This document shows, in pieces, positions 54,764-63,936 of a DNA stretch of 64,000 nt. Position numbers and translations under genes: made by a program. Origin of the DNA: Salsipaludibacter sp963812245 (lineage in GTDB: Bacteria; Actinomycetota; Nitriliruptoria; Nitriliruptorales; Nitriliruptoraceae); NCBI GenBank assembly GCA_963812245.1, contig CAWEUK010000005.1, positions 1-64,000 of the forward strand, written 5' to 3'. Numbering within the stretch: the stretch's first letter is position 1; every line of letters begins with the position of its first letter. Under the pieces are notes generated by a model. The model worked only from the letters and a program-made list of their open reading frames with translations. It was not told the origin of the DNA and made no database searches.

Positions 54764-57700
54764 TCAGGTGATGATCAGGTCGGTCGCCTGGAAGGCGACG
54801 CGGACGGGGTCGTGGAGGTGGTCGGATGCATATCGCGCAGCGTGGGGTGCCGTGTCGTCCAGGAACACCTGGGAGTCCGGGAGGTCGTCGTCGTCCGGGC
54901 GTTCGAAGCGGGTTGCGCTGGGATGCTCGGCGATGACGATCCACCAGTCCTCGTCCTCGTCCAACTCCCGGACAGACAGGTTGAGCCCCACCAGTGCGAT
55001 GTCGGGTTCGAGGTGTTCGGCGAACAGTTCCTCGGCCGTTTCCTGCCCCTCGTCGTCGGTCTCGAACACGGGCCGGGACTGGTCCCCGGACTTGTTGCGC
55101 ACCGCCTGGATGATGAGGTCGGGGAACCGTCGGACCAGTTCGCTCTTGACCACGATCACGGCACGGCCATCACCGTCGCCCAGCGAGACGTGGCTGCCGA
55201 GTCCGGTCGGGGGGAAGGCATGGACCTGTCCGTCGAGGTCGTCGTCCCTCGGACGCCAGAAGCGACGGAAGTAGGTCCCACGACGGTCGGTCGGGTAGTT
55301 GCGCCACAGCAGTTCGCGGCCCATCTCGTCGGACAGCCCGACCAGGAACGCCTCGATGAACTGGCTGTTGGTCGACAGCACCGTGACGAAGTCGGCATCG
55401 GGCAACAGGCCCAACCCGGGCACCAGCCAGTCACGGTCCCAGGCCTCGAGCGCCCGGTACATGGGACGCAGGAAGATCGGGGCTGCCATGATCGGTTCGA
55501 TCGTGGGGGTGGCGGCCCAGCGGCCGGCGACGGCGCCGGCCAACTGCAGCCGTCCCGTCAGCGTGGCCTTGATCGTGACGGACGGGTTGGTCAGCGCGCG
55601 GACCTCGGCCGCCGCGACGTCGAGCGTGTCGCGGTGTGGCACCTTGTCGATGGCGAGCACGCCGCCGGGATCCACGATCGCAGGCAGTTGTGCGCGCAGG
55701 TCCGTCAGCGACAGGGCGGCGACCTTGTCCAGCAACGGGGCGACGCGCACGTCGGCGAGTTGGGCGAAGCGCTGCAGCCCCTCGCGTTGGCGCGCCACCG
55801 GTGCATCGGTCAGGTGGCGCAACTGCGGCAGGTCCCTGGTGCCGATGCGGGCGCCGTCGCGCAGCGGCCTGAGCACCACCCGCGCCTCGGCGGCTGGCAG
55901 GGGCTGGACCCGGCCGAACCCGCCAGTGACACCAACGCGGCCCGCACCCACGCGGCCCTCGGCCACGTCTCCAATCCGCCCGTCCCGGATTCGGTCACGC
56001 AGGCGTGCGCTGATCCGATCGTCGATGGCGATGGTTGCGTCGATGCGAGTACGCCCCGCACCGACGATCGTGCCGTCGACCGGGACGACGACGTCGTCGA
56101 CGCCCGGGCCGTCGGTGACCCGGAACTTGTCCAGGAGGCGGTCGTTGAGCACGACGGCCCGGGCGACCAACCGGTCCCGGACCTCGCCGCCGATGCCCTG
56201 GCCGGTGCTGGCGAGGTCGGCCACGAGGGGGCCGATCCGCTCGGTGCGCACGGAGCGGATCACGGGGTCGTCGGGCTCGCGGGCCAGGCGCTGGGCCCAC
56301 CGCGTGGAGATGTGGGTGGAAAGGTCGAACCCGGGCTCGATCGGCTGCCAGGACTCGGGTCGGGTCAGGTGGCTGGCGAGGGTGCCGGCCCCGGCCACCG
56401 TGTCGCTCAAGTGGCCAACCGTGGCGGCGACATCGTGGGTTGGCACGCCCAGCACGGTGGCGGCCCGGTCCAGGTCCAGGGTCGCGATGGCGCCGGCCGA
56501 GAGTCCGCCGATCCCATCGGGGTTGCGGTAGGTGCGGGTGAAGTCGCGCATGGTCCCGTCAGCACCGACCACTGCGCCGGCTCGGACCCGGGTCGCGCTG
56601 TCGGCCCGCCCCACGACCGGGCCACCCGGCCTCGTCATGCGACGGAATGCCCCACCCAGCACGGTGGTGGGCGTGGCACTGTGGGCCACCGCACCCTGCA
56701 GCGTGGCGCCGACCGCCCGCTGCACTCGGGGGGCCATCGGGCCGACCACCTGCAGCAGCCGGCCCCCCTGCAGACCGTCGAGGCGGGCGTGCAGCCGGGC
56801 AGCCGCCAGTTCGGCGAACTGGGCCAGCCGGATCATTCGGTTGGCCGCCTGGACCTCGCCCACCTGGGCCCAGGCGGCCTGCATCAGCTGTTCCTGGTCC
56901 TTCTGGACCACTCGCGTGCCCAGCCCCGCGATGATGCGCGTCGTGGGTGCCAGGTTGAGGTCGGCGAACCAGTCGTCGCCCGCGATGACAGGGCTGCCCC
57001 GCTGCAGGCTGGCGTAGATGCGAGGCCCGACGATCGGAAGGTCGGGGATTCCCCCGGTGCGCGGCGCCGCGCCCTCGATCATCGCGGGACGGTCCAACTC
57101 CTGCCGCAGGTCGGCGACCATGTCGTCGCCCCAGGCGGCCGCCTCTGCCGCCGCATGTTCCGGGGGCGCTGGGGTCGGGGAGAACAGGGCGCACCGCAGC
57201 ACCTGCTTGCGACCTGCCTCGGCCGGTCCCAACTCCCGCAGTGGCAGTCCCGGTGTCGACGTGTCGATGAAGCGACGACCCACCTCGTACGGGGCGACCA
57301 CGCCCTCCAACTCGAGCGCCAACGACTTGAAGTCACCGTCGGGACCGGTGCGAAAGGTCCAACTGTCGTAGACCGGCAGGCGGACGGGATCGGGAGAACT
57401 GGACGTCCAGGCGGGGTCGAGCGTGCCGCCGTCCAGCCCGAGGCCGCCGCGCACGCCGACGTCGGTCGTCGGCACGATCGCCGCCACGTAGTCGGTGGCG
57501 TCGCGCAGGATCCGCGGCGACAGCAGGCGCGAGAGGTTGACCGGGGCGTGCGCCGGCGACAACCGGGCCGACAACGACGCCTCCTGGGGCAGGTCGGTCC
57601 TGGGTGCCTGGGCGTGCGCCCACAGGTGGACGCGGTCGTCCAGCGTCGGGAGTTCGTCCAGCGGCACGCGCATGATCGGCAACATCGCGCTGGTCGCGGG

Positions 57701-58198
57701 TTCCCACTCCACGTGCCGGCGCTCGGCGACGACCAGCGTGAGCCAGGGCCGCATGAGGGGGCTGGGCGGTTCGGCGCTGAAGGCCCAGGGCAGCTCGGGG
57801 CGGTCGAACTCGACGTGGGCCAGCACGGTCTCCTCGGCCGTGCGGGAGTCCGGCCGGGGGAAGCGCCGCACGATCTGGGTGTGTTCGAGACCGCGGACGT
57901 CACCCGGCCCGTAGAGGGCGACGGTCAGCGACGCGCTGGCCTCGCCTCCCTGGCTGTCGGCCAGCGGCACGGTCACCGTGGACGCCGACCGCACCGAGCC
58001 GGCCGCCGGTGTCGTTGCTGCCGCCGCCAGCCCGCCGACGACATTGGACGCGAACTCCAGCTTCTCGATGGCGACGGCGCTCTCGACGTACTCGTCCCCG
58101 CGGTCCAGGACCAGCTCGAAGGCGTCGCGGACCACGTTGACGGCGGTGTGGGCCAGCGGCGACACCTGGCCGTGCGCGACGTCCTTCGCATCCGTCAT
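54764..58198 (-). CDS. Giant conserved protein B of the four-gene operon
   Basis: This 1144-residue soluble protein starts MTDAKDVAHGQVSPLAHTAV (ATG 58198, GAGGAGGAC upstream, 12 bases after gene A). N-terminal features: YGPGDVRGLEHTQIVRRFPR and AEETVLAHVEFDRPELPWAF. The C-terminal third holds VLSTNSQFIEAFLVGLSDEM followed by GRELLWRNYPTDRRGTYFRR. I recognise this block as recurrent in large unnamed proteins, but it has no known function. Then LNLSVRELDEDEDWWIVIAE and closing RVAFQATDLIIT. The region after residue ~900 is strongly conserved-looking; the middle is Ala/Arg/Val-rich beta. No signal peptide or enzyme motif was seen. Confidence 0.7.
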   Translation of the reverse strand: MTDAKDVAHGQVSPLAHTAVNVVRDAFELVLDRGDEYVESAVAIEKLEFASNVVGGLAAAATTPAAGSVRSASTVTVPLADSQGGEASASLTVALYGPGDVRGLEHTQIVRRFPRPDSRTAEETVLAHVEFDRPELPWAFSAEPPSPLMRPWLTLVVAERRHVEWEPATSAMLPIMRVPLDELPTLDDRVHLWAHAQAPRTDLPQEASLSARLSPAHAPVNLSRLLSPRILRDATDYVAAIVPTTDVGVRGGLGLDGGTLDPAWTSSSPDPVRLPVYDSWTFRTGPDGDFKSLALELEGVVAPYEVGRRFIDTSTPGLPLRELGPAEAGRKQVLRCALFSPTPAPPEHAAAEAAAWGDDMVADLRQELDRPAMIEGAAPRTGGIPDLPIVGPRIYASLQRGSPVIAGDDWFADLNLAPTTRIIAGLGTRVVQKDQEQLMQAAWAQVGEVQAANRMIRLAQFAELAAARLHARLDGLQGGRLLQVVGPMAPRVQRAVGATLQGAVAHSATPTTVLGGAFRRMTRPGGPVVGRADSATRVRAGAVVGADGTMRDFTRTYRNPDGIGGLSAGAIATLDLDRAATVLGVPTHDVAATVGHLSDTVAGAGTLASHLTRPESWQPIEPGFDLSTHISTRWAQRLAREPDDPVIRSVRTERIGPLVADLASTGQGIGGEVRDRLVARAVVLNDRLLDKFRVTDGPGVDDVVVPVDGTIVGAGRTRIDATIAIDDRISARLRDRIRDGRIGDVAEGRVGAGRVGVTGGFGRVQPLPAAEARVVLRPLRDGARIGTRDLPQLRHLTDAPVARQREGLQRFAQLADVRVAPLLDKVAALSLTDLRAQLPAIVDPGGVLAIDKVPHRDTLDVAAAEVRALTNPSVTIKATLTGRLQLAGAVAGRWAATPTIEPIMAAPIFLRPMYRALEAWDRDWLVPGLGLLPDADFVTVLSTNSQFIEAFLVGLSDEMGRELLWRNYPTDRRGTYFRRFWRPRDDDLDGQVHAFPPTGLGSHVSLGDGDGRAVIVVKSELVRRFPDLIIQAVRNKSGDQSRPVFETDDEGQETAEELFAEHLEPDIALVGLNLSVRELDEDEDWWIVIAEHPSATRFERPDDDDLPDSQVFLDDTAPHAARYASDHLHDPVRVAFQATDLIIT

Positions 58199-58210
58199 CG
58201 CTCGTCCTCC

Positions 58211-61200
58211 TCAGTGCACGGTGACGCGCGCGGCGTCCGCGACACCCTGGTGCACCAGGGCTGAAGTCACCAGGGCAGCCTGGGTCACCGTCATCTGCTC
58301 GAGCCCGACCGCGATCGCGGCGCCCGTGGCAGCGTCCGTGACGATCGAAGTGCCGGCAGGCGCGACGCCGACGGCGGCGTCGGCAGGCGCCGTGACTGAT
58401 TGCAGGTACGGGTTGGCGACATCCGCCTCGGCCACCGACCGGCCCACCACGGTCCGCTCGGCATACCTCCATCCGGGCATCGCGAGCGACAGCTCGAAGT
58501 CGATCAGTTCGTTGCGCTCGTCGGGGTTGCGCACCCAGGTGTGGTACTCGACCTGGCCGTCGACCGACGGGCCGACCTCCGGGGTCGTCGCGGCAGCCAT
58601 GCGGCAGCCTCCCACCATGTCCTCGAAACCGGAGCGCGCCAGCAGTTGCTCGCCCTCCAGATCGAAGTAGTGGCCCGGGGAGAACCCGGTCAGCACCTCG
58701 CTCACCGCACCGACCAGGTCCGCGTTGGTGGACGTCGGCGTGCCGATCGTGACCATGTCTGCCTTGACGGGGGACGAGCCGATGTGGGTCAGTCGCACAC
58801 CGAGCGGGATCTGGGTCTGGGATGCCTGCAGCGCCGCCAGCGGGTGGGCGATGCGACCGTCCACATCGACCTCGCCCAGGATCGCGAGTTGGGCAGCGTG
58901 GCCCGGCAGTTCCACGCGCCAGGCCTCGTCCTCGTTGAGGGCCTTGGCGGCGACTGCCAGCGCGTCGACCTCGGGCCCGATCGGCTTGGGCTGCTCGCCC
59001 CATTCGATCGGGCCGAGGTCCTCGTCGAAGGTGGGCAGGAACCAGACATCGACCTTCACGTGGCCTGCCAGGCGCCACGGGGTCGTGCCCTCGATGGAGC
59101 CGCGGAACATGATGGAACAGAACGAGAACCCCAGCAATTTGACGTCGACACCCACCTCCAGGCTGACCTTGAAGGCGAACCGGGGTGACCAGATGAAGAT
59201 CATGTCCAGGATCAGCCATGCCTCGATGGCGATGATGGCGAAGTCGGCCTTGAGCCGGCCCTCCACACCCAGCATGACCGAGCCGGCGGTGATCGCGAAG
59301 TACGCCTTGATGACGAACTTGACCTGCTTCGAAGGCGACAGGTCGATGGTGACCCGCTGGAGTTCTCCGAGCTTGGGCTTGGCGCCGGTGAGCTTTTCGT
59401 ACTCCGGGTGAAAGCCACCGATGGACAGCTCGAACGCGCCGCCACCAGACCACTGGATGTAGAGGCCGAGGTCGCCCGACACCTTGATCTGGGCGATGGT
59501 GGAGTCGCGCATGCTGGCGAACAGCAGCAGGTAGTCGGGCGTGATGGCCGCGAACACGTCGGCCTTGATGTCGGTGATCGGTGCTTCCTTGGCGGGCACT
59601 CGGATGCGCATCGAGCCCAGGATCACCACCATCGGGTCCGGCAGGGCGAACACCACGCCCAGCTTCATCTCCACGAACTTGGCCTGCGACCCCCAGCCGA
59701 GCTCGACGATGGGTCCGATGACGAAGCCCCCGTCGCGGGGTGGGAAGACGTGGGCAACCTTGTCCAGCAGCTTGGGGGCCTCGGCGACCGGGTCGTCGGG
59801 GAACAGCATCTTGTCGAGGACGTGGTCCTGCACGCCCTTCTTGAGCGCGTCCAGATCCAGGCCACGATCGATGGCCAGGATCCCCCCGATGCCGTTGAGG
59901 GTGAACCCCATGCCCAGGTCGATCGGGACGGGGAAGCGCACCCCGATCACCATCACCAGCGAGAACGGGTCGGGGGCCAGGATGACGATGGCCGACACCC
60001 CGAAGTTGAGGACCTTGAGTTGCAGCACCCCGCCGAACTCGACGATCTTGACGTCCTGGCCATCCACCTTGTAGGTGCGCTCGACGCGTTGGATGAATCC
60101 ACCACCCTGGATCGGACCGGCCTTGACGCGCAAGCCGACCTGGTCGGGCCAGCGCGGCGAAACGGCCATCGGGAAGATCGCCTCGTGTTCGGGTTCGCCC
60201 TCCAGCGCCACGATGACGCCGGCTCCCACGACCTGGACACCCATGACGTCGCCGAACGTGGCGGCGATGGAGGTGGTGACCTCGAAGCCGGTGACCTCAC
60301 GGTCGGCGTTGCGCCGCAGGCCCAGCGCCATCTCGCGCAGCTCCACGCCGGGGAAGGACCAGCGAATCGGGAGAACGGCCCGCTCGTTGCCACGCCCATC
60401 ACCGAGGTAGAAGCCCTGGCCGGTGTCGAGCGAGACGGCCGTGTGGCTGGTGGTCTTGGGCTCCTTGCTGCCCGGCATGATCTTGGACAGCAAGGCATTC
60501 TCGGTGATGCCCGGCTCCAGCAGGGTGCGCAGGCGAAGTCCCACGATTGCGACGTCACCGAGGAAGAACTTGCCGTCGCGTTCGACCAGGTCGGCCTTCT
60601 CGGCTTCTGTCGGGTTGGCGATCTGGCGATCGCTGAACTGCAGGAAGGCCTCGAAGGTCACCTGGTCCAGGCTCATCGCACCGAGCTCGACCTTGTCCGG
60701 CTTGACGATCTGGGCGGCCAGCAGGAACGTCCCGTCCGACCGGTCGAGGGTCAGGACCTCGCCAAGTTCATCGACCAGGTCCTCGATGCCCAGGAGTTCA
60801 CCGAAGCCGTTGAGTGCGTTGCCGGCCCCGACGCCCAGGTCCTTGAAGGGCTTGGTCCAGGGGTCCCACAACCCCATCAGACCATTGCGCAGGTCGTCGT
60901 CGACCACGTCGTTGTCGTCGCGTGCCAGTTCCGTGGCGACGATCAGGTACGCGGCGTCCATGGCTGCCAGGGCCGTGCCGATGCGGACGGCGACCCGAGC
61001 GGCGACGTCGACATCGAAGTCGTCGGATTCGATGTCGGTCCTGGACTCGCTGACCATCTTGCCGATGATCTTCGTGTGCTTCTCGATCTTCTTGGCGATC
61101 TCCTCGACGATCGGCTTCATCTGGTCGATGTCGGCCTTCAGGGTGTCGAAGTCGTCCGAGATCTCGTCGAAACCGTCGAAGGTGACGATCGACTCGAGGA

Positions 61201-61300
61201 ACGAGCCGGTGTCGGAGAAGGTGGTCCCCGCCAATCCGCCCAGACGCGTGTTGGTGAAGGCCTCGATCCCCTGCAGAAATCCGACCCCGGCGTCGGCCAT
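58211..61300 (-). CDS. DUF6603-like giant protein A, first gene of the four-gene operon
   Basis: This 1029-residue protein starts MADAGVGFLQGIEAFTNTRL (ATG 61300, AGGGGAG upstream). The N-terminal ~100 residues are helical/coiled (DEISDDFDTLKADIDQMKPI, VEEIAKKIEKHTKIIGK). The core is long beta-rich sequence: VIGPIVELGWGSQAKFVEMK, LGVVFALPDPMVVILGSMRI, GGAFELSIGGFHPEYEKLTG, KFVIKAYFAITAGSVMLGVE, FSFCSIMFRGSIEGTTPWRL. The GGFHP...YFAIT...GTTPWRL order is that of DUF6603, a family of unknown function often in multi-gene clusters. It has no signal peptide or TM helix; the amphipathic strands suggest a large beta-solenoid or barrel-like body. It heads the four-gene minus-strand operon. Confidence 0.72.
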   Translation of the reverse strand: MADAGVGFLQGIEAFTNTRLGGLAGTTFSDTGSFLESIVTFDGFDEISDDFDTLKADIDQMKPIVEEIAKKIEKHTKIIGKMVSESRTDIESDDFDVDVAARVAVRIGTALAAMDAAYLIVATELARDDNDVVDDDLRNGLMGLWDPWTKPFKDLGVGAGNALNGFGELLGIEDLVDELGEVLTLDRSDGTFLLAAQIVKPDKVELGAMSLDQVTFEAFLQFSDRQIANPTEAEKADLVERDGKFFLGDVAIVGLRLRTLLEPGITENALLSKIMPGSKEPKTTSHTAVSLDTGQGFYLGDGRGNERAVLPIRWSFPGVELREMALGLRRNADREVTGFEVTTSIAATFGDVMGVQVVGAGVIVALEGEPEHEAIFPMAVSPRWPDQVGLRVKAGPIQGGGFIQRVERTYKVDGQDVKIVEFGGVLQLKVLNFGVSAIVILAPDPFSLVMVIGVRFPVPIDLGMGFTLNGIGGILAIDRGLDLDALKKGVQDHVLDKMLFPDDPVAEAPKLLDKVAHVFPPRDGGFVIGPIVELGWGSQAKFVEMKLGVVFALPDPMVVILGSMRIRVPAKEAPITDIKADVFAAITPDYLLLFASMRDSTIAQIKVSGDLGLYIQWSGGGAFELSIGGFHPEYEKLTGAKPKLGELQRVTIDLSPSKQVKFVIKAYFAITAGSVMLGVEGRLKADFAIIAIEAWLILDMIFIWSPRFAFKVSLEVGVDVKLLGFSFCSIMFRGSIEGTTPWRLAGHVKVDVWFLPTFDEDLGPIEWGEQPKPIGPEVDALAVAAKALNEDEAWRVELPGHAAQLAILGEVDVDGRIAHPLAALQASQTQIPLGVRLTHIGSSPVKADMVTIGTPTSTNADLVGAVSEVLTGFSPGHYFDLEGEQLLARSGFEDMVGGCRMAAATTPEVGPSVDGQVEYHTWVRNPDERNELIDFELSLAMPGWRYAERTVVGRSVAEADVANPYLQSVTAPADAAVGVAPAGTSIVTDAATGAAIAVGLEQMTVTQAALVTSALVHQGVADAARVTVH

Positions 61301-61676
61301 GAGGCTCCCCTTGGCGGCCCCCGGTACGGGCCCACCGTGCTGCCGTGTGACCGCGACGGCCACGCATGCGGTTCTAGCACTCGGAAGGCCACGCCCGAAC
61401 GCCCCGTGCGACTGCCGCGCGTGCGAACATCGACCCCGATGGACCGATCGGACGGGACCTGCTGGGTCCTGTGGCCACCCGTTGCGGTGCCTTCGGCCCT
61501 GGTGTCGACAGGAGTCGCTGCGGGACACTTGCATCGGCCAGGGACCAGGCACCCAGATCGTCCAGACAGGTCAGCACCTCATTGGCATCGACGACTGTCG
61601 AGGGCTCAGGGCTCACGTGCCAATGATGTGGGTGGTGGTGTCGGCCGCGATGTCTCGACCACCCAGGAGGGCGACC
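61301..61676. other. Divergent intergenic region upstream of the four-gene operon
   Basis: These 376 bases separate the 13-kb operon from a small plus-strand gene. No gene, hairpin or repeat was recognised. The operon promoter is expected here, but no confident -10/-35 pair was found. Confidence 0.4.
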
Positions 61677-62042
61677 ATGAACACCAGTCACGAGCCGATC
61701 ACCAGTGAACTCGAGATCGAACTTGAAGACTACGGATCCACGTCGATGCTGAGGCGGATCGCGACCACGCTCACCGGCCAGTACGGCACCCAGTCCTATC
61801 GATTCGTCGCACGGCCGCGAGCCGACGGACGAACCGGTGACGATGACCTCACGTCCGCCACCTTTGCGGTCCTCCCACTTCAACTCCCCCTCGACGACCT
61901 GAACCCCAAGGATGCCGGGGCCGAGGATGTGGTCGCCCGCCTGCACGAACTCCAGGAGAAACTGGAGGCGCGGGGCTGGGAGCCCACCGGCAGCGGCTCC
62001 CACTGGTGGTCGACGATCTACACCAGGCCGCGCCCCGACTGA
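61677..62042 (+). CDS. Small hypothetical protein
   Basis: This is a 121-residue soluble protein starting MNTSHEPITSELEIELEDYG (ATG 61677 with CCAGGAGGG upstream, a strong site). It continues SMLRRIATTLTGQYGTQSYR, DDLTSATFAVLPLQLPLDDL and VARLHELQEKLEARGWEPTG, ending SGSHWWSTIYTRPRPD. The helix plus GW(E)PxGxGxHWWSxxYxRP tail looks like a small alpha/beta domain. I do not recognise the family. It is divergent from the giant-protein operon. Confidence 0.65.
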   Translation: MNTSHEPITSELEIELEDYGSTSMLRRIATTLTGQYGTQSYRFVARPRADGRTGDDDLTSATFAVLPLQLPLDDLNPKDAGAEDVVARLHELQEKLEARGWEPTGSGSHWWSTIYTRPRPD

Positions 62043-62137
62043 TGTCCACGTGAAGTCTGTGATGGGTCCCACCACCTGACGGGCCGGCGGGACCCCGTTG
62101 CGCCCGGCGGTGTCCTGGCATCGACCTGCGCAACTCG

Positions 62138-63652
62138 TCACCAGCTCGTGGGTCGCTCCGGCTGCCGGATCCAGACGTCGAAGAACCCGGTGAGGTCCTG
62201 GCCTGAGACCTCCTCGAACAGCGACTGGAAGTCCTCGGTCGTGGCGGTGCCGTCGTCGTGGTTCTGCAGCCACAGTCGTGACGCCTCGAAGAACGCCTCG
62301 TCACCGATCTCCTGGCGCAGGGCATGCAGCGTCGCAGCCCCGCGGTCGTAGACGGCACCGGCGAACAGGTTCGTCGCTCCCGGGTCGGCGACGACCGTGT
62401 CCCAGAACGAGGACCCCGCGGGGATCGCCATGACGCCGTCGAACCGCGCCTGCATCGCCGCCGGGTCGTCCTGCGTCAGCCACAGCCACGATGCGTAGGT
62501 CGCCCACCCCTCGTTGAGCCAGATGTCGGCCCAACGTCCTGGGCTGACTGCGTTGCCGAACCACTGATGGGCGAGCTCGTGGGCCACCGTGCCCTCGCTG
62601 GCCTGTCGGGAGTAGACCGGGCGCGTCTGGGTCTCGAGCGCATACCCGACGCTGTCGTCGTCGACGATCGCGCCATACGCGACGAAGGGATAGGGGGTGA
62701 ACAGGTCCTCGAAGAACCCGATCATGGCGGGCTGCTTGGCGAGGCTCGCCTGTGACGTGGCCAGGCGCCCGCCGGTGACGCCGTTGTCGATGGCGTTGAT
62801 GATCGGCAGCCCGCCGGCGGTCACCTCCTCGGTCAGCGTGTAGTCACCGACGGAGGCGGTGGACAGGTAACTGGCCTGCTCGTCCGGTGCGTCCCAGAAC
62901 CAGGTCGTCAGCCCGTCGGCGGTCACGGGGGGCTGCGACGGCAGGCCGTTGGCGACGGCGACCTTGCCCTCGGGAACCGTGATCTCGAACGTGTAGGAGG
63001 CCTTGTCGGTCGGGTGGTCGCTCACCGGGTACCAGGTCATCGTGCCCTCGGGCTCGCCCACGACCATGGCCCCGTCACGGGTCGTCACCCACCCGTACAG
63101 GAAGCCCTCGATGTCGGCTGGTCGGCCCGTCGCACCGCCATACTCGACGACGACGGTGACAGCCTGCCCGGCCTTGATCTTCGGCCGCGGCTGGATCGTC
63201 AGCTCCCAGATCCGGTCTGCGTCGGACTGCACCTGCCAGTAGGCCGCTCCCTCGACTTCTTCGGCGGCGGCTGGCGGCGCGACGTGCGACGCGGGCTTCC
63301 CGTTCACGCTCACCGCAGTTGCATCCAGCCCCCGCAGGTCGAGGTTGAAGCGATCGAGGTCCTGGGTCGCGACGAGCTCGATGGTCGCCACGGCATCCAT
63401 CTGCCCCACGAGCGGCGCGGGAGCAGGATCGGGCGGTGTGTAGTCGAGATCGAGGTCGTAGTGGAGGACGTCATAGCCACCGTTGCCTGCGAAGGGGAAG
63501 TAGTCGTCACCGACACCGGACGCCCCCGACCTGAACCGCGGCCCGGGCTCCCCGCCCGGGGCGGCACCGGCGGTCGCCGGGATGAGCAGCCCCAGGAGCA
63601 GGGCCGCGACGGCAGGCACCATGCGTGCACGATGGGAGCGATTGGTGGTCAT
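62138..63652 (-). CDS. M1-family aminopeptidase
   Basis: This is a 504-residue secreted zinc aminopeptidase. The ATG at 63652 follows GGAGG. The signal MVPAVAALLLGLLIPATAGA precedes a mature N-terminus. Domain I is YDVLHYDLDLDYTPP...VGQMDAVATIELVATQDLDR, followed by WYPVSDHPTDKASYTFEITV. The catalytic domain has GYALETQTRPVYS (replacing the GAMEN substrate motif), VAHELAHQWFGNAV (HExxH, about residue 357) and WLNEGWATYASWLW (third Zn ligand Glu). It is shorter than the ~850-residue PepN type and lacks the C-terminal helical domains, as in compact secreted actinobacterial M1 enzymes. Confidence 0.92.
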   Translation of the reverse strand: MTTNRSHRARMVPAVAALLLGLLIPATAGAAPGGEPGPRFRSGASGVGDDYFPFAGNGGYDVLHYDLDLDYTPPDPAPAPLVGQMDAVATIELVATQDLDRFNLDLRGLDATAVSVNGKPASHVAPPAAAEEVEGAAYWQVQSDADRIWELTIQPRPKIKAGQAVTVVVEYGGATGRPADIEGFLYGWVTTRDGAMVVGEPEGTMTWYPVSDHPTDKASYTFEITVPEGKVAVANGLPSQPPVTADGLTTWFWDAPDEQASYLSTASVGDYTLTEEVTAGGLPIINAIDNGVTGGRLATSQASLAKQPAMIGFFEDLFTPYPFVAYGAIVDDDSVGYALETQTRPVYSRQASEGTVAHELAHQWFGNAVSPGRWADIWLNEGWATYASWLWLTQDDPAAMQARFDGVMAIPAGSSFWDTVVADPGATNLFAGAVYDRGAATLHALRQEIGDEAFFEASRLWLQNHDDGTATTEDFQSLFEEVSGQDLTGFFDVWIRQPERPTSW

Positions 63653-63936
63653 GACGCCTCCGTGTTCGGACCGATACTGACCGAACCTATCCCTGACGAA
63701 CGTGCTTGACCAGAGCCACTCCGTTGGCCGCACTCGAAGGTGAGGGCGTTGACCAGGTGGACGCCGTCGTGGTCCCGCTGGGACACGGGGGCGGCCCGCC
63801 AGGCGTCGTGACGCCCGGCGGAGAGAACTCGAGGGCAGACACGGCAGCGCTGCCACCAGCGGGCGGGTGATCATGGCAGCGCGCCTTGTGCGGAACAAGC
63901 CGCAGCTCCCGCTCGACTGGATCGAGGGCTTCGGGC

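Noticed and set aside
50780..58264. Very long plus-strand open frames (849 and 1474 codons) opposite the giant-protein genes
   Set aside because: They are Arg/Gly/His-rich with no recognisable motif and no ribosome-binding site. They arise because high-GC coding DNA lacks stops on the opposite strand. The minus-strand frames carry the conserved blocks and tight operon spacing.
48291..61300. Extracellular contractile injection system or prophage
   Set aside because: Considered because of the giant leaderless proteins and a nearby peptidase-lectin protein. No sheath, tube, baseplate, spike, AAA+ ATPase, portal or terminase gene is present in the window.
59408..61708. Plus-strand 766-codon frame opposite protein A
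   Set aside because: It is His/Asp/Gly-rich antisense composition without conserved features; protein A on the minus strand has clear domain structure and a strong start.
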